Part shown: positions 35,492-44,324 of the stretch, in pieces
Layout: each line of letters starts with the position of its first letter
Position numbering within the stretch: position 1 is the stretch's first letter
NCBI GenBank assembly: GCA_964517495.1
Contig: CAZFER010000007.1
Location: forward strand, 1 to 64,000
Length of the DNA stretch: 64,000 nt
Source: CAZFER01 sp964517495
GTDB lineage: Bacteria; Hinthialibacterota; Hinthialibacteria; Hinthialibacterales; Hinthialibacteraceae
Direction of reading: 5' to 3'
Position numbers and translations under genes: made by a program
Notes under the pieces: generated by a model
Seen by the model: only the letters and a program-made list of their open reading frames with translations
Told to the model about the DNA's origin: nothing
Database searches by the model: none

Positions 35492-37618
35492 ATGGATCGA
35501 AGACACTTTTTTACTACAATAGGAGCAGCTAGTACCGCCTGCCTGGCAGGCAGTGACTCAAACGCAAGCGAATTTAATCCCGATGATGACAATGTCTTGG
35601 GTGTTCTTACCGATGTAACCGCATGCATCGGTTGCCGCAAGTGTGAATGGGCTTGTAACGATGTCAATAATTTACCTGTCCAATCACTGGAATCGTTTGA
35701 AGATAAATCTGTCTTTAAAGAAAAACGAAGGCCGGATGCAGGTCACTATACAATCGTCAATGAATATCCAGGCCCGGAAGGTTCTGATAATCCACTGTGG
35801 GTTAAATTTCAATGCATGCATTGTAATGATCCAGCCTGTTACTCTGCCTGCCTGGTATCTGCCTTTACAAAAAACGAAAACGGTGCGGTCACATACAATG
35901 CTGACCGGTGTATGGGATGCCGATATTGTATGGTAGCCTGCCCCTACCAAATCCCAACCTATGAATACGATGTTGCCTTAAATCCTAAAGTGCAAAAATG
36001 TACGCTTTGTTTCCACCGAACCTCAAAGGAGGGAGGTGTGCCTGGTTGTGTAGAAATTTGCCCCACGCAATGCATGACTTTCGGTAAACGCAAAGATGTC
36101 CTGGAAGTGGCCAAATCGAAAATCGCGGAAAATCCGGATAAGTATGTTGATCACGTATATGGAGAGCACGAAGTGGGAGGCTCATCCTGGGTATATATCT
36201 CCAGCAAGCCATTTAACGAAATCGGATTACCTGAACTCCCCAACGAATCACCTCCAAGATTAACAGAATCCATTCAACATGGGATATTTAAAAATTTCAT
36301 CCCCCAAATCGGCCTTTTTGCCGCTCTTGGAACTGTTGCCACGATATTTAACAGTAAACAAAGCAGCGATGACTCTTCCAATCGTATTCAATCAACGCCT
36401 CAACATACGGTTTTACCTAAACCCACTAATTCTAAATTCTTTACTCAAGGGGTATGGATATTAATTGCGTTGGCTGGAGTTGGGCTTCTTTTTGCCCTTA
36501 CTCGTTTTATTGCGGGACTCGAAGCGGTCACCAATTTGAATAACCAATATCCCTGGGGGATTTGGATAGGAATTGATGTTGCGACCGGGGTTGCACTAGC
36601 AGCAGGTGGTTTTACAACTTCAGCTTTGGTTTACCTGTTCCATTGTAAAAAATACAAGCCTCTCGTGCGCCCGGCTTTGTTGACCGCGATGTTAGGGTAC
36701 ACCTTTGTGGTCTTGGGTCTGCTGGTTGATCTAGGACGTTATTACAACGTCTGGCATCCAATGCTTCCTTCGATGTGGTCCGGCCATTCTGTCCTCTTCG
36801 AAGTGGGCATGTGTGTGATGTTTTATCTGACAGTGTTATACATTGAGTTTATCCCCATCGTCACTGAACGGTTTATTGGGCACGTCAATCTTCCAGGCCG
36901 TTTAAGCAAATGGAATAAACCAGTCGATTCCCTGCTTCGTTTTGCCGATCATAATCTTAATCGGATTATGCTATTTTTCATCATTGCGGGTGTTCTGCTT
37001 TCATGTTTGCATCAATCCTCTCTTGGTTCGCTTATGCTTATCGCTCCCACCAAAATGCATCCGCTCTGGTTTACCCCTATTTTACCCTGGCTGTTCCTGC
37101 TTTCCGCTTTTTGTGTTGGATTCCCGATGGTCATTTTCGAATCCGCCATAGCATCAAAAGTATTTGGCCGCAAACCGGAAATGGATTTACTTACACCTAT
37201 CAGCCGTTATGTCCTCATTTTGTTAATGGCTTATCTCACCTTTAAAGTGGGTGATATAGCCATTCGCGAGGTGAGCCATACGCTTTTCGAAGGCAGTGTT
37301 CAATCACTCTTCTTTATCGCCGAAATGGTTATAGGCGTTATCGTTCCAATGGTCATGCTTTTATATCGCCGGGTTCGAGAATCATTTCCCCTGCTATTTA
37401 CCAGTTCCGCCCTGGTGGTTTTGGGTGTTGCCCTTAATCGGATCAATGTATTCATCACCGCTTACACACCGGTATATAAAGTAGAACCCTATTTCCCAAG
37501 TTTTGGTGAAATTTGTGTCACCATCGGGTTAATTTCCGCTTTGGTGCTTGTCTATCGTCTATTGGTCATTTGGCTCCCAGTACTTCCCACTGAGGAAAAG
37601 AAACATCCTACGGCTTAA
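35492..37618 (+). CDS. HybA-HybB-like fusion: four-cluster ferredoxin plus NrfD membrane subunit
   Basis: Start at ATG 35492 (MDRRHFFTTIGAAS) gives a Tat-type N-terminus; the frame is open upstream to 35432 but those residues are not family-like. About 708 residues. Residues ~45-235 carry four cysteine groups for [4Fe-4S] clusters (CIGCRKCEWAC, CMHCNDPACYSAC, CMGCRYCMVAC, and CTLC with a later CVEIC). Residues ~270-290 are a membrane anchor, then ~320-690 an NrfD/HybB-type domain with about nine membrane segments. In E. coli hydrogenase-2 these two subunits are separate (HybA, HybB). They link quinone to periplasmic redox partners. The next gene encodes a 13-heme cytochrome. No molybdopterin or hydrogenase subunit is in the window. 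Confidence 0.9.
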   Translation: MDRRHFFTTIGAASTACLAGSDSNASEFNPDDDNVLGVLTDVTACIGCRKCEWACNDVNNLPVQSLESFEDKSVFKEKRRPDAGHYTIVNEYPGPEGSDNPLWVKFQCMHCNDPACYSACLVSAFTKNENGAVTYNADRCMGCRYCMVACPYQIPTYEYDVALNPKVQKCTLCFHRTSKEGGVPGCVEICPTQCMTFGKRKDVLEVAKSKIAENPDKYVDHVYGEHEVGGSSWVYISSKPFNEIGLPELPNESPPRLTESIQHGIFKNFIPQIGLFAALGTVATIFNSKQSSDDSSNRIQSTPQHTVLPKPTNSKFFTQGVWILIALAGVGLLFALTRFIAGLEAVTNLNNQYPWGIWIGIDVATGVALAAGGFTTSALVYLFHCKKYKPLVRPALLTAMLGYTFVVLGLLVDLGRYYNVWHPMLPSMWSGHSVLFEVGMCVMFYLTVLYIEFIPIVTERFIGHVNLPGRLSKWNKPVDSLLRFADHNLNRIMLFFIIAGVLLSCLHQSSLGSLMLIAPTKMHPLWFTPILPWLFLLSAFCVGFPMVIFESAIASKVFGRKPEMDLLTPISRYVLILLMAYLTFKVGDIAIREVSHTLFEGSVQSLFFIAEMVIGVIVPMVMLLYRRVRESFPLLFTSSALVVLGVALNRINVFITAYTPVYKVEPYFPSFGEICVTIGLISALVLVYRLLVIWLPVLPTEEKKHPTA

Positions 37619-37629
37619 GGAATATCACC

Positions 37630-38772
37630 ATGAAAAACACCATTCTATATACAATTGTTAGCATTTTTTTCTTTGTAACACTGATCATTTGCTCTAATGG
37701 CTTTTCTCAACATCCCAAGCAGGCATTGGAAAAACTCGATTGTTTATTATGTCATTCATGCCCTAATCCCACTGAAGAAGAACCGTGCTTAATTACAGAA
37801 TGTCCCCGTCCTATTCAATCAGCAACCACGCCCGTCAGCGAAAGTCCGGATGTGGTCATACTGGATGAGTTGGAAAATTTATACGTGCCGGTTCGATTTA
37901 ATCACAAGCTGCACGCTAAAATGGCAGGGATGGCGGATGGGTGCCAGATGTGCCACCATTATCAGGATATCAGCAAAGAACTTTCATCCTGTAAATCCTG
38001 CCACCCAGTAGACATCGTCCATGAAAACCTTGCCCAACCTGGGTTAAAAGGTGCCTATCATCGTCAATGTTTAGGTTGCCATACACAATGGGATAAGGAT
38101 ACAGCCTGTGAAATTTGCCATGAAAAGAAGGCGGGAGGTGGCCTTCATGGCACTGCTACCTCATTTGCTGTACACACAAAGCATGAACCCATTGAGATGA
38201 AAGAACTTATTACTTATGAAACCGAATACGATGAGAATGACAAGGTTCCTTTTCACCATCGCCGGCACGCACAACAGTATGAACGCAACTGCAGCGTATG
38301 CCACATCAAAGAACGATGCAGCGCATGCCACGTTCATCGAGAAGATTCACATCCAATGGGTGACATAGATGAAATTGACCTTCACGAGACCTGTTTTCAA
38401 TGCCATGAAGAGGACAGTTGCGAACATTGCCATGGACGTGATCCAAAGGATTTGTTCACCCATAAATCCACAGGCTGGCCGTTGAAATCTTATCACGATG
38501 ACCTTTATTGCCGAAATTGCCACGCCCAGCGAGGCGCATATATGAAATTGGATAATGATTGTAAATCATGCCATCAAGAGGGATGGGATAGCGAAGAATT
38601 CAATCATGAGATTACTGGTGTTCCACTGGATGAACTCCACCAACAAGCCAGTTGTGAAGATTGCCACCAGGAAGGTATTGGGAAACCAACAACCTGTGAT
38701 GCATGCCATGTGGACGATCGGACTTATTCAAAAGAACAAGGATTTAGTCCTGAAGAATCCTCCGAAGGATAA
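37630..38772 (+). CDS. Periplasmic 13-heme cytochrome c
   Basis: This 380-residue protein has a Sec signal (~1-26). I count thirteen CXXCH heme motifs: CLLCH, CQMCH, CKSCH, CLGCH, CEICH, CSVCH, CSACH, CFQCH, CEHCH, CRNCH, CKSCH, CEDCH, CDACH. Several unpaired histidines (for example VRFNHKLH, FHHRRHAQ, FNHEITG) can serve as distal ligands, as in class III/cytochrome c7-type domains. The N-terminal part has extra cysteines after the first heme. The gene starts 12 nt after the HybA-HybB fusion. A pathway from quinol via NrfD and iron-sulfur clusters to the cytochrome, in either direction, is inferred. Confidence 0.93.
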   Translation: MKNTILYTIVSIFFFVTLIICSNGFSQHPKQALEKLDCLLCHSCPNPTEEEPCLITECPRPIQSATTPVSESPDVVILDELENLYVPVRFNHKLHAKMAGMADGCQMCHHYQDISKELSSCKSCHPVDIVHENLAQPGLKGAYHRQCLGCHTQWDKDTACEICHEKKAGGGLHGTATSFAVHTKHEPIEMKELITYETEYDENDKVPFHHRRHAQQYERNCSVCHIKERCSACHVHREDSHPMGDIDEIDLHETCFQCHEEDSCEHCHGRDPKDLFTHKSTGWPLKSYHDDLYCRNCHAQRGAYMKLDNDCKSCHQEGWDSEEFNHEITGVPLDELHQQASCEDCHQEGIGKPTTCDACHVDDRTYSKEQGFSPEESSEG

Positions 38773-38785
38773 AGAGAACCGTCTT

Positions 38786-39805
38786 CTATTCCATTAATGC
38801 CAACGGGCATTTTGCACAGGTTGGAATCTCATCAATGCGGCCAGTCGCATGTAATTCACGAAGTTTTTGATATTCAGGGCCGTTCCATATTTCTTCAATG
38901 GAGCGGTCCTTAATATTTCCTACCGCCAATTCCCGGGCTGAATCGACACAGCAGACCGAAACAACCCCATCCGGATGGACAAACATGCGCTGCCATAATT
39001 GAGGACAGCAGAAGGTTTTTTTACGCAATGAAGCAATTTTCATCACCATTTTGTCCGTTCCCTGCTGGCTGGTGTGATCCACATAATCAACATAGGCCAC
39101 CGCATCGACAATGGGCTCGAATAAGGCTTTGAAGTCCTGCCATTCATGCTCGTTTTCTTTCATCCTCACCATGGATACCCGGGTAAAGGGTTTGACTGAA
39201 CCCATCTCTTCACGAAGTTGCATAAACCGTTTGATATTGCGCAAGGTTTTATCGTAATCCGCGTTGATACGGATTTCGTTATAATGTTCACGGTAAGGTG
39301 AATCAAAGGAGAAGAAGAGTTTATCCAGTCCAGACTGAATAAGTTTCCGGGCAAGCCGTTCTGTTAACATGGTGGCGTTGGTATTGAACATCACATCCAC
39401 AATACCCTTGTTTTTGGCATACTCGATCATTTCCACCAGGCGTGGATTCATCAGCGGTTCGCCAAGGTAATTAAATTTAATTGAGCACAAACCTTTTTGT
39501 GATCCTTCATCAATTAATCGGGTAAATACCTCAAAATCAAAATGCTTGACCTTCCAAAAAGTCCCTGCGTTTACCATGTCGGTACGTGGACACATGGTGC
39601 ATAACAAATTACAGTTGGAAGTTGCTTCGATATCCAAATGGATGGGAACCGGGCCAACCACATGATTTTTGGGATTTTCTTCCCATTTACGCCGATATTC
39701 CCAATATTCATCAGGTAAGATTGATTCCCATCGTTCTGTCTTCTGGCTGGGTAACTGATGGTAATTATGATCAACTTTGGTTTCCACTTCGACCGACATC
39801 GACAT
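38786..39805 (-). CDS. Radical SAM protein with SPASM domain
   Basis: This 339-residue protein has the radical SAM cluster motif CNLLCTMC (C65, C69, C72), GEPL and the FNTNATML segment of the barrel, and a C-terminal SPASM domain with further cysteines (FCCPQLW, VCCVDSA, CAKCPL). SPASM proteins modify peptides, enzymes or sugars; the relatives that begin PIHLDIEATSNCNLLC often act on envelope or surface polysaccharide biosynthesis, or peptide maturation. It converges on the cytochrome gene with a 13-nt gap. No substrate peptide is seen beside it. Confidence 0.9.
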   Translation of the reverse strand: MSMSVEVETKVDHNYHQLPSQKTERWESILPDEYWEYRRKWEENPKNHVVGPVPIHLDIEATSNCNLLCTMCPRTDMVNAGTFWKVKHFDFEVFTRLIDEGSQKGLCSIKFNYLGEPLMNPRLVEMIEYAKNKGIVDVMFNTNATMLTERLARKLIQSGLDKLFFSFDSPYREHYNEIRINADYDKTLRNIKRFMQLREEMGSVKPFTRVSMVRMKENEHEWQDFKALFEPIVDAVAYVDYVDHTSQQGTDKMVMKIASLRKKTFCCPQLWQRMFVHPDGVVSVCCVDSARELAVGNIKDRSIEEIWNGPEYQKLRELHATGRIDEIPTCAKCPLALME

Positions 39806-40093
39806 AGATTATCCTCTTGTGTTGAATTAAAGGGTGTTTGATTTCATATCATAATAATGACTAATTCTATCACATTTATTTTCGGCTTTTCTACCTGATT
39901 CTTTATTCTTATACCTGTTTTAACCACTAACGCTTACCCTGGGATGTTGAATTGAATTTAAGATACTAATTTCTTTCTATTTATATATTCAGTTTTTACC
40001 TTAAAAATAACTATTTATTGTACCCAACCCCTAATTCTCCCCCCAATATCGTGCAACAATAATATAAAGTATTCTACATTTTGGAGTAAAACT

Positions 40094-40873
40094 ATGAAAT
40101 TGGCCTATTTCGAAAAAGGTAATCCTGATAATCTTCCCCTGATCCTGATCCATGCTTTTCCACTCAATCGCCAAATGTGGCGCAATCAGCTTCAGGATCT
40201 ATCTTCAATTTCATACGTTTTGGCTCCTGATTTACCTGGATTTGGTGAATCTCTCAATCTTCAAGGAGATATTCATATCCATGCTTATGCGGATGCAATA
40301 ATTGAGTTTATGGATCATTTTCCTCTATCCAAAGCCGTTCTGGCAGGATGTTCGATGGGGGGATATATCCTCTTTGATCTATGGCGGCGATACCCTGAGA
40401 GAATTGCAGGGCTCATTCTTGCGGATACTCGGAGTGAAGCGGATTCACCTGAGGCCAAAGAGAAACGTTTAAACACAATTGCTCAGGTACAGGAAGAAGG
40501 AACAGCCCCTTTAGCAGAAAGCATGGTCCCCAATTTGTTATCAGATAGCACCATCATGAATAATGACGATATTGTTAAAGAAGTTCGGGATATGATTCTT
40601 TCCACTTCTCCTCAAGCGGTTACTCATGCTCTGCATGCATTGGCGGGACGGCCGGATTCAACCGACACGTTATATTCTATAACAGTTCCCACTCTTATTA
40701 TCGTGGGTGAAGATGATGGAATTACCCCTCCTGAAATCGCACAATCGATGCAAAAGAACATTCCCAAGGCACAACTGGCCATTATTCCCAATGCCGGCCA
40801 TTTATCACCCCTTGAGAACCCGAAAGAAGTTAATTCTCGAATGCAGGACTTTCTTGTAGCCATTAATGCTTAA
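40094..40873 (+). CDS. Alpha/beta hydrolase
   Basis: This 259-residue cytosolic hydrolase has HAFPLNRQMW as oxyanion region, nucleophile S87 in GCSMGG, the acid in VGEDDGITPP and the catalytic His in IPNAGHLSPLENP. It resembles 3-oxoadipate enol-lactonase and related esterases, but that function needs a ring-cleavage pathway and none is nearby. It is isolated, with AT-rich spacers on both sides. 39806-40093 holds nothing that I can identify. Confidence 0.88.
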   Translation: MKLAYFEKGNPDNLPLILIHAFPLNRQMWRNQLQDLSSISYVLAPDLPGFGESLNLQGDIHIHAYADAIIEFMDHFPLSKAVLAGCSMGGYILFDLWRRYPERIAGLILADTRSEADSPEAKEKRLNTIAQVQEEGTAPLAESMVPNLLSDSTIMNNDDIVKEVRDMILSTSPQAVTHALHALAGRPDSTDTLYSITVPTLIIVGEDDGITPPEIAQSMQKNIPKAQLAIIPNAGHLSPLENPKEVNSRMQDFLVAINA

Positions 40874-41197
40874 AAAAGATATGAAAATTTAATTCTTTTC
40901 ACTAAATGAATCGATATAATACTAATGATTTAAACACCTCAGGGAATTAAAATGATTTTTTGAAATTAAGGCATTATTCCTTGTATAAATTCAAGGTAAA
41001 CATATAAAACACATAAAAATTTGAGAATAAAATAGGGGTAATATATGCTAAAAAAGATGATTATTTCTCTCTTTTTGGCTCAAATCATGGAAAGTGAATA
41101 AAATCCATAATATTTTCATTCACAAAAAAAATTCATAAATCATAAAATATCAGTGGATTTTTCTCTTAAAATTGGCTAAGATTCATAAGTTAATGAG
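40874..41197. other. AT-rich intergenic region with one doubtful micro-ORF
   Basis: No gene of usual size is seen. An 18-codon frame at 41045-41101 (MLKKMIISLFLAQ...) has AGGGG seven nt upstream and looks like the first half of a signal peptide. It could be a leader or the remains of an exported protein gene, but nothing else supports it. Confidence 0.3.
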
Positions 41198-41227
41198 TTG
41201 AAAACGCATATAGTTTCATGGTATATT
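41198..41227 (+). promoter_or_regulatory. Promoter of the Thr-Pro repeat protein gene
   Basis: TTGAAA (41198-41203) and TATATT (41222-41227), 18-nt spacer, 64 nt upstream of the start codon. Confidence 0.5.
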
Positions 41228-41290
41228 ATGCCAGAATCGCTATAAGAGAAAATTTTTGTCTAAGGATGTTCAAAACCGTTGGAGGATCAC

Positions 41291-43382
41291 ATGCTTAAGA
41301 ATTTTGTTTTAACAACGAGGATCAGTTTTTTATTCATCATTGCTGTTATGCTATTTGGCCTCGCCAGTAGCCCTGACCAGGTTTTCAGCAAAGATACACC
41401 TTCCAGTAAAAATTCGGGGACATTTCGTGTCCCAGTACATTTACTAACCATTGGCCAGGTTATTGAGACTCCGACGGAAACTCCAACGGAAGCACCAACT
41501 CCTACTGAAGAACCCGAATCCCCCACAGCAACACCGACCGAGATTTCAGTAGAAACACCGACCGCAACTCCAACTGAAACTCCCATAACAGCACCGACTT
41601 CAACCCCAACTGAATCACCTGTTGAAGAACCAACTTCAATACCGACTGAATCACCTGTGGAGGAACCTACCCCCACTGAATCACCTGTTGAGGAACCGAC
41701 ACCGACTGAATCACCTGTCGAAGTGCCTACTTCCACACCAACGGAAGAACCGGCGCCTACATCCACACCGACTGAATCGCCTGTGGAAGAACCTACTCCA
41801 ACTGAATCACCTGTTGAGGAACCAACACCAACTGAATCGCCTGTTGAGGAACCAACACCGACTGAATCGCCTGTTGAGGAACCAACACCGACTGAATCAC
41901 CTGTTGAGGAACCAACACCGACTGAATCACCTGTCGAAGTGCCTACTTCCACACCAACGGAAGAACCGGNNNNNNNNNNNNNNNNNNNNNNNNNNNNNNN
42001 NNNNNNNNNNNNNNNNNNNNNNNNNNNNNNNNNNNNNNNNNNNNNNNNNNNNNNNNNNNNNNNNNNNNNAATCACCTGTCGAAGTGCCTACTTCCACACC
42101 AACGGAAGAACCGGCGCCTACATCGACTCCAACTGAATCACCCGTTGAGGAACCAACCCCGACTGAGTCACCTGTTGAGGAACCGACTTCTACTCCAACA
42201 GAAGAACCTGAGCCAACCTTAACGCCAACCGAGGGGCCAGAAGCAACCTCTACCCCAACGGAATCTCCTGTGGATACAACGACACCAAGCGTCACTCCAA
42301 CGCCCACAGCAACACCGTCACCAACGGGTACACCAACTCCGACAACCACTCCAACCCCGACGAATACGCCGACGCCAACACCGCATGTCTTCCCCAACTC
42401 CAATCAGGGAATTCTATTGTTGGATGGATTTGGTGGCTACCACGAAGTGGGTGATATTGCTGGATTCTACGATGCTGACGAAGATGGACAGCTCGACGAT
42501 CCTGAAACCACGCAAGGCTTATTCTCATTCGTGGCCCCAAGAGACGTTTATCGTGATACCGAGGTTTATATAAGGAATAATCAAGTTAATGCCGTACTCG
42601 CCGCACGCGGAGATGGATTAATCCTATCCGCCCGGTTTAACCGTGCAGGCACCGATGTCACAGTAGAAACGAATTTCATTGCATCACTTGGAGTAACCTT
42701 CAACAGCAGCAATGTTGTGGTTGATGTCGAATTCACCGAAAATGGCTCTGGCTACTTTGTCTTGCTAAACGATGGTTCCATCTATCGCGTCGAGGGCCGT
42801 AATAGTCGACCCCAACGGGTTGTGGATGCCTTGCTGGATCCCTCACGCACACCAGCGGCCGATATGGAAATCGTGAGTGAGAATGGTATAAACATCAATG
42901 GTTACATTCTTACCGCCAAAGGTAGAATCATAACGCTGGGAGATGCCCCAGTCCTTATTGGATCTGAAACAAATATCAACATCTTCCGTGACATGGAACT
43001 ATATGAAGGACAAGCCATAGTGGCTGATGCCTTTGGTGGATTTAACATCATTAAACCTGCGTCATCAGACACCTTTATTGATGTGCCACTGCCTGAACTT
43101 AACTTTGGTGCAGCAGTCTTGAGAGACTTTGAGATTCAGGTGGATGAAGCCAATGCCGCTCTCTTTGGCGGTGTGGGAATTGTGGCAACAACTGACTTGG
43201 GTACACTCCATACTTCCGGTGCCGCAGACTTCTTCCTGACTGACGAAGGATTGGCACGCCGTCCGGATCTCGAAGTGGTCGAACGTGAAGATGGCACCAA
43301 GTACATTGACTTGGGAATCACCTTCCCGATCATAAAGGATATCGAGCTTTACATCCTTCTAGGTGAAACGAACGGCCAGTAA
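41291..43382 (+). CDS. Secreted Thr-Pro-repeat protein with beta-propeller-like end, interrupted by N gap
   Basis: ATG at 41291 with GGAGG close upstream. The frame starts with a signal peptide (~1-33) and a short leader, and then a long run of TPTE/SPVEEPT repeats up to the 100-N gap (41970-42069). After the gap the frame shifts by one and continues through more repeats (TPTATPSPTGTPTPT) into a ~330-residue domain (GILLLDGFGGYHEVGDI to the end), with several DGFGG/DAFGG-type beta repeats reminiscent of a propeller. If the gap is removed with the duplicated 45 nt, both halves join in frame (648 residues). Thr-Pro linkers of this type are often O-glycosylated; the protein is probably exported or on the surface. 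No catalytic motif is seen. Confidence 0.75.
41604..42260 (+). repeat. Tandem ~30-bp repeats coding for ESPVEEPTPT
   Basis: Units of about 30 bp coding for ten residues (SPVEEPTPTE and variants with SPVEVPTSTPTEEPAPTST) are repeated before and after the gap. A 45-nt block coding for SPVEVPTSTPTEEP occurs at about 41718-41761, at 41925-41969 and at 42070-42114. Confidence 0.85.
41970..42069. other. Assembly gap of 100 N inside tandem repeats
   Basis: Exactly 100 N, the usual scaffold placeholder. The 45 nt directly before (41925-41969) and the 45 nt directly after (42070-42114) are identical. Confidence 0.98.
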
Positions 43383-43406
43383 GAAAGTCTAATTAATTGA
43401 ACGAGA

Positions 43407-43439
43407 AACGGGGCAGCCTTTTGGTTGCCCCGTTTTTGT
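43407..43439 (+). terminator. Rho-independent terminator
   Basis: AAACGGGGCAGCC pairs with GGTTGCCCCGTTT (one G-T pair) across a TTTT loop, followed by T residues, 25 nt after the Thr-Pro protein stop. Confidence 0.9.
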
Positions 43440-43478
43440 TTGAGGTTTGTTTTATGAACAAAGATTATTTTAATCACA

Positions 43479-43886
43479 CTAGGGTGCTATTAAAAAACCC
43501 GCTTGGACAAAATGTTGATCGAAAGTATAAGCCATTTGAATACCCATTTTTTGCATAACAACAAATTAAATACAATCAGTAAAAGAATATCTTTTATCTT
43601 TATGTTTGAGAAAATAGAACCATCCTTCATCAAACAATTTTTTGTCTATATGGATTAAATTTACAGAAGGACTCTGTGTAAGGAAATGACCCATAACCGA
43701 GGCCTTTTTATTAAATCCTCGATTATTGAAAAAAGTCACAACTTCATCGAAAATATAAGAAGTTGTCAAAAATGTAGGAAATGTCTTCAAATTCTCTTGC
43801 CAATGACTTACAGCCCTCTGATGATATTGATCATTCGCAATTTCAAGAGCCAATAAATAGCCTGTATCCAAAAATACATGTTTCAT
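43479..43886 (-). pseudogene. vapC: VapC-type PIN toxin with premature stop
   Basis: The minus-strand frame starts at 43886 (MKHVFLDTGYLLALE, with PIN acidic residue D7) and reads to KRYSFTDCI before TAA at 43566-43568. PIN toxins continue here with a conserved tail. Directly after the stop the same frame encodes FVVMQKMGIQMAYTFDQHF, then VQAGF, to a TAG at 43479-43481. So a single codon (probably Ser TCA to TAA) truncates a ~136-residue gene to 106. PIN proteins are Mg-dependent RNases, and the last acidic residue (FDQHF) lies beyond the stop. The toxin is therefore likely inactive, unless the stop is read through or is a sequencing error. Confidence 0.85.
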
Positions 43887-44092
43887 TATTCGTATAAATA
43901 GCGATCATGGTTGAAGGCTGCATCATCCACATCGATGGTGACAGGATTCTTTCCAATCTCAAAGATAGGATCATGTTTTAACACAGGAATGATTTTGATC
44001 ATCTCTTCTTCTTTTTGAATTTCGACTTCATCAATCCCATCAAACCAATCCTTAGGAATTAACAAACCTTCATTTGAGATTTTTGTTCTCAT
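43886..44092 (-). CDS. vapB: VapB-type antitoxin
   Basis: This 68-residue protein, directly upstream of the PIN gene and overlapping it by one base (TAATG), begins MRTKISNEGLLIPKDWF, typical of an AbrB/SpoVT-like or similar short DNA-binding antitoxin N-terminus. The C-terminal half is acidic and likely wraps the toxin. It would bind its own promoter. Nothing else is seen in 44093-44324. Confidence 0.75.
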   Translation of the reverse strand: MRTKISNEGLLIPKDWFDGIDEVEIQKEEEMIKIIPVLKHDPIFEIGKNPVTIDVDDAAFNHDRYLYE

Positions 44093-44324
44093 TTGTATTC
44101 ACCCAGTATATTGTTGAGTTCCAAACTAAATAATAGCATTGTATTGAGTATTGGATAACCTGAGTGTTAGTTTGCAGGAGTGACTGATTATAAAAGCAAT
44201 AACTGCTAATCAAATCTAAACCTATTCAACCGTTTATTAATTCCAATCAACTTAATATCAGGATTGAATGAGGTAAAATATCATAACAAAAATTCTTTTA
44301 AGTGTTATTTCACTGGAGGTCCGA

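Noticed and set aside
41045..41101. 18-codon frame with a signal-like start upstream of the Thr-Pro gene
   Set aside because: Only a moderate ribosome site supports it and it stops after one hydrophobic segment; retained only as a note in the intergenic entry.
41600..42260. Possible CRISPR array because of regular ~30-bp repeats
   Set aside because: The repeats code in frame for SPVEEPTPTE-type peptide units and have no spacers of unique sequence.
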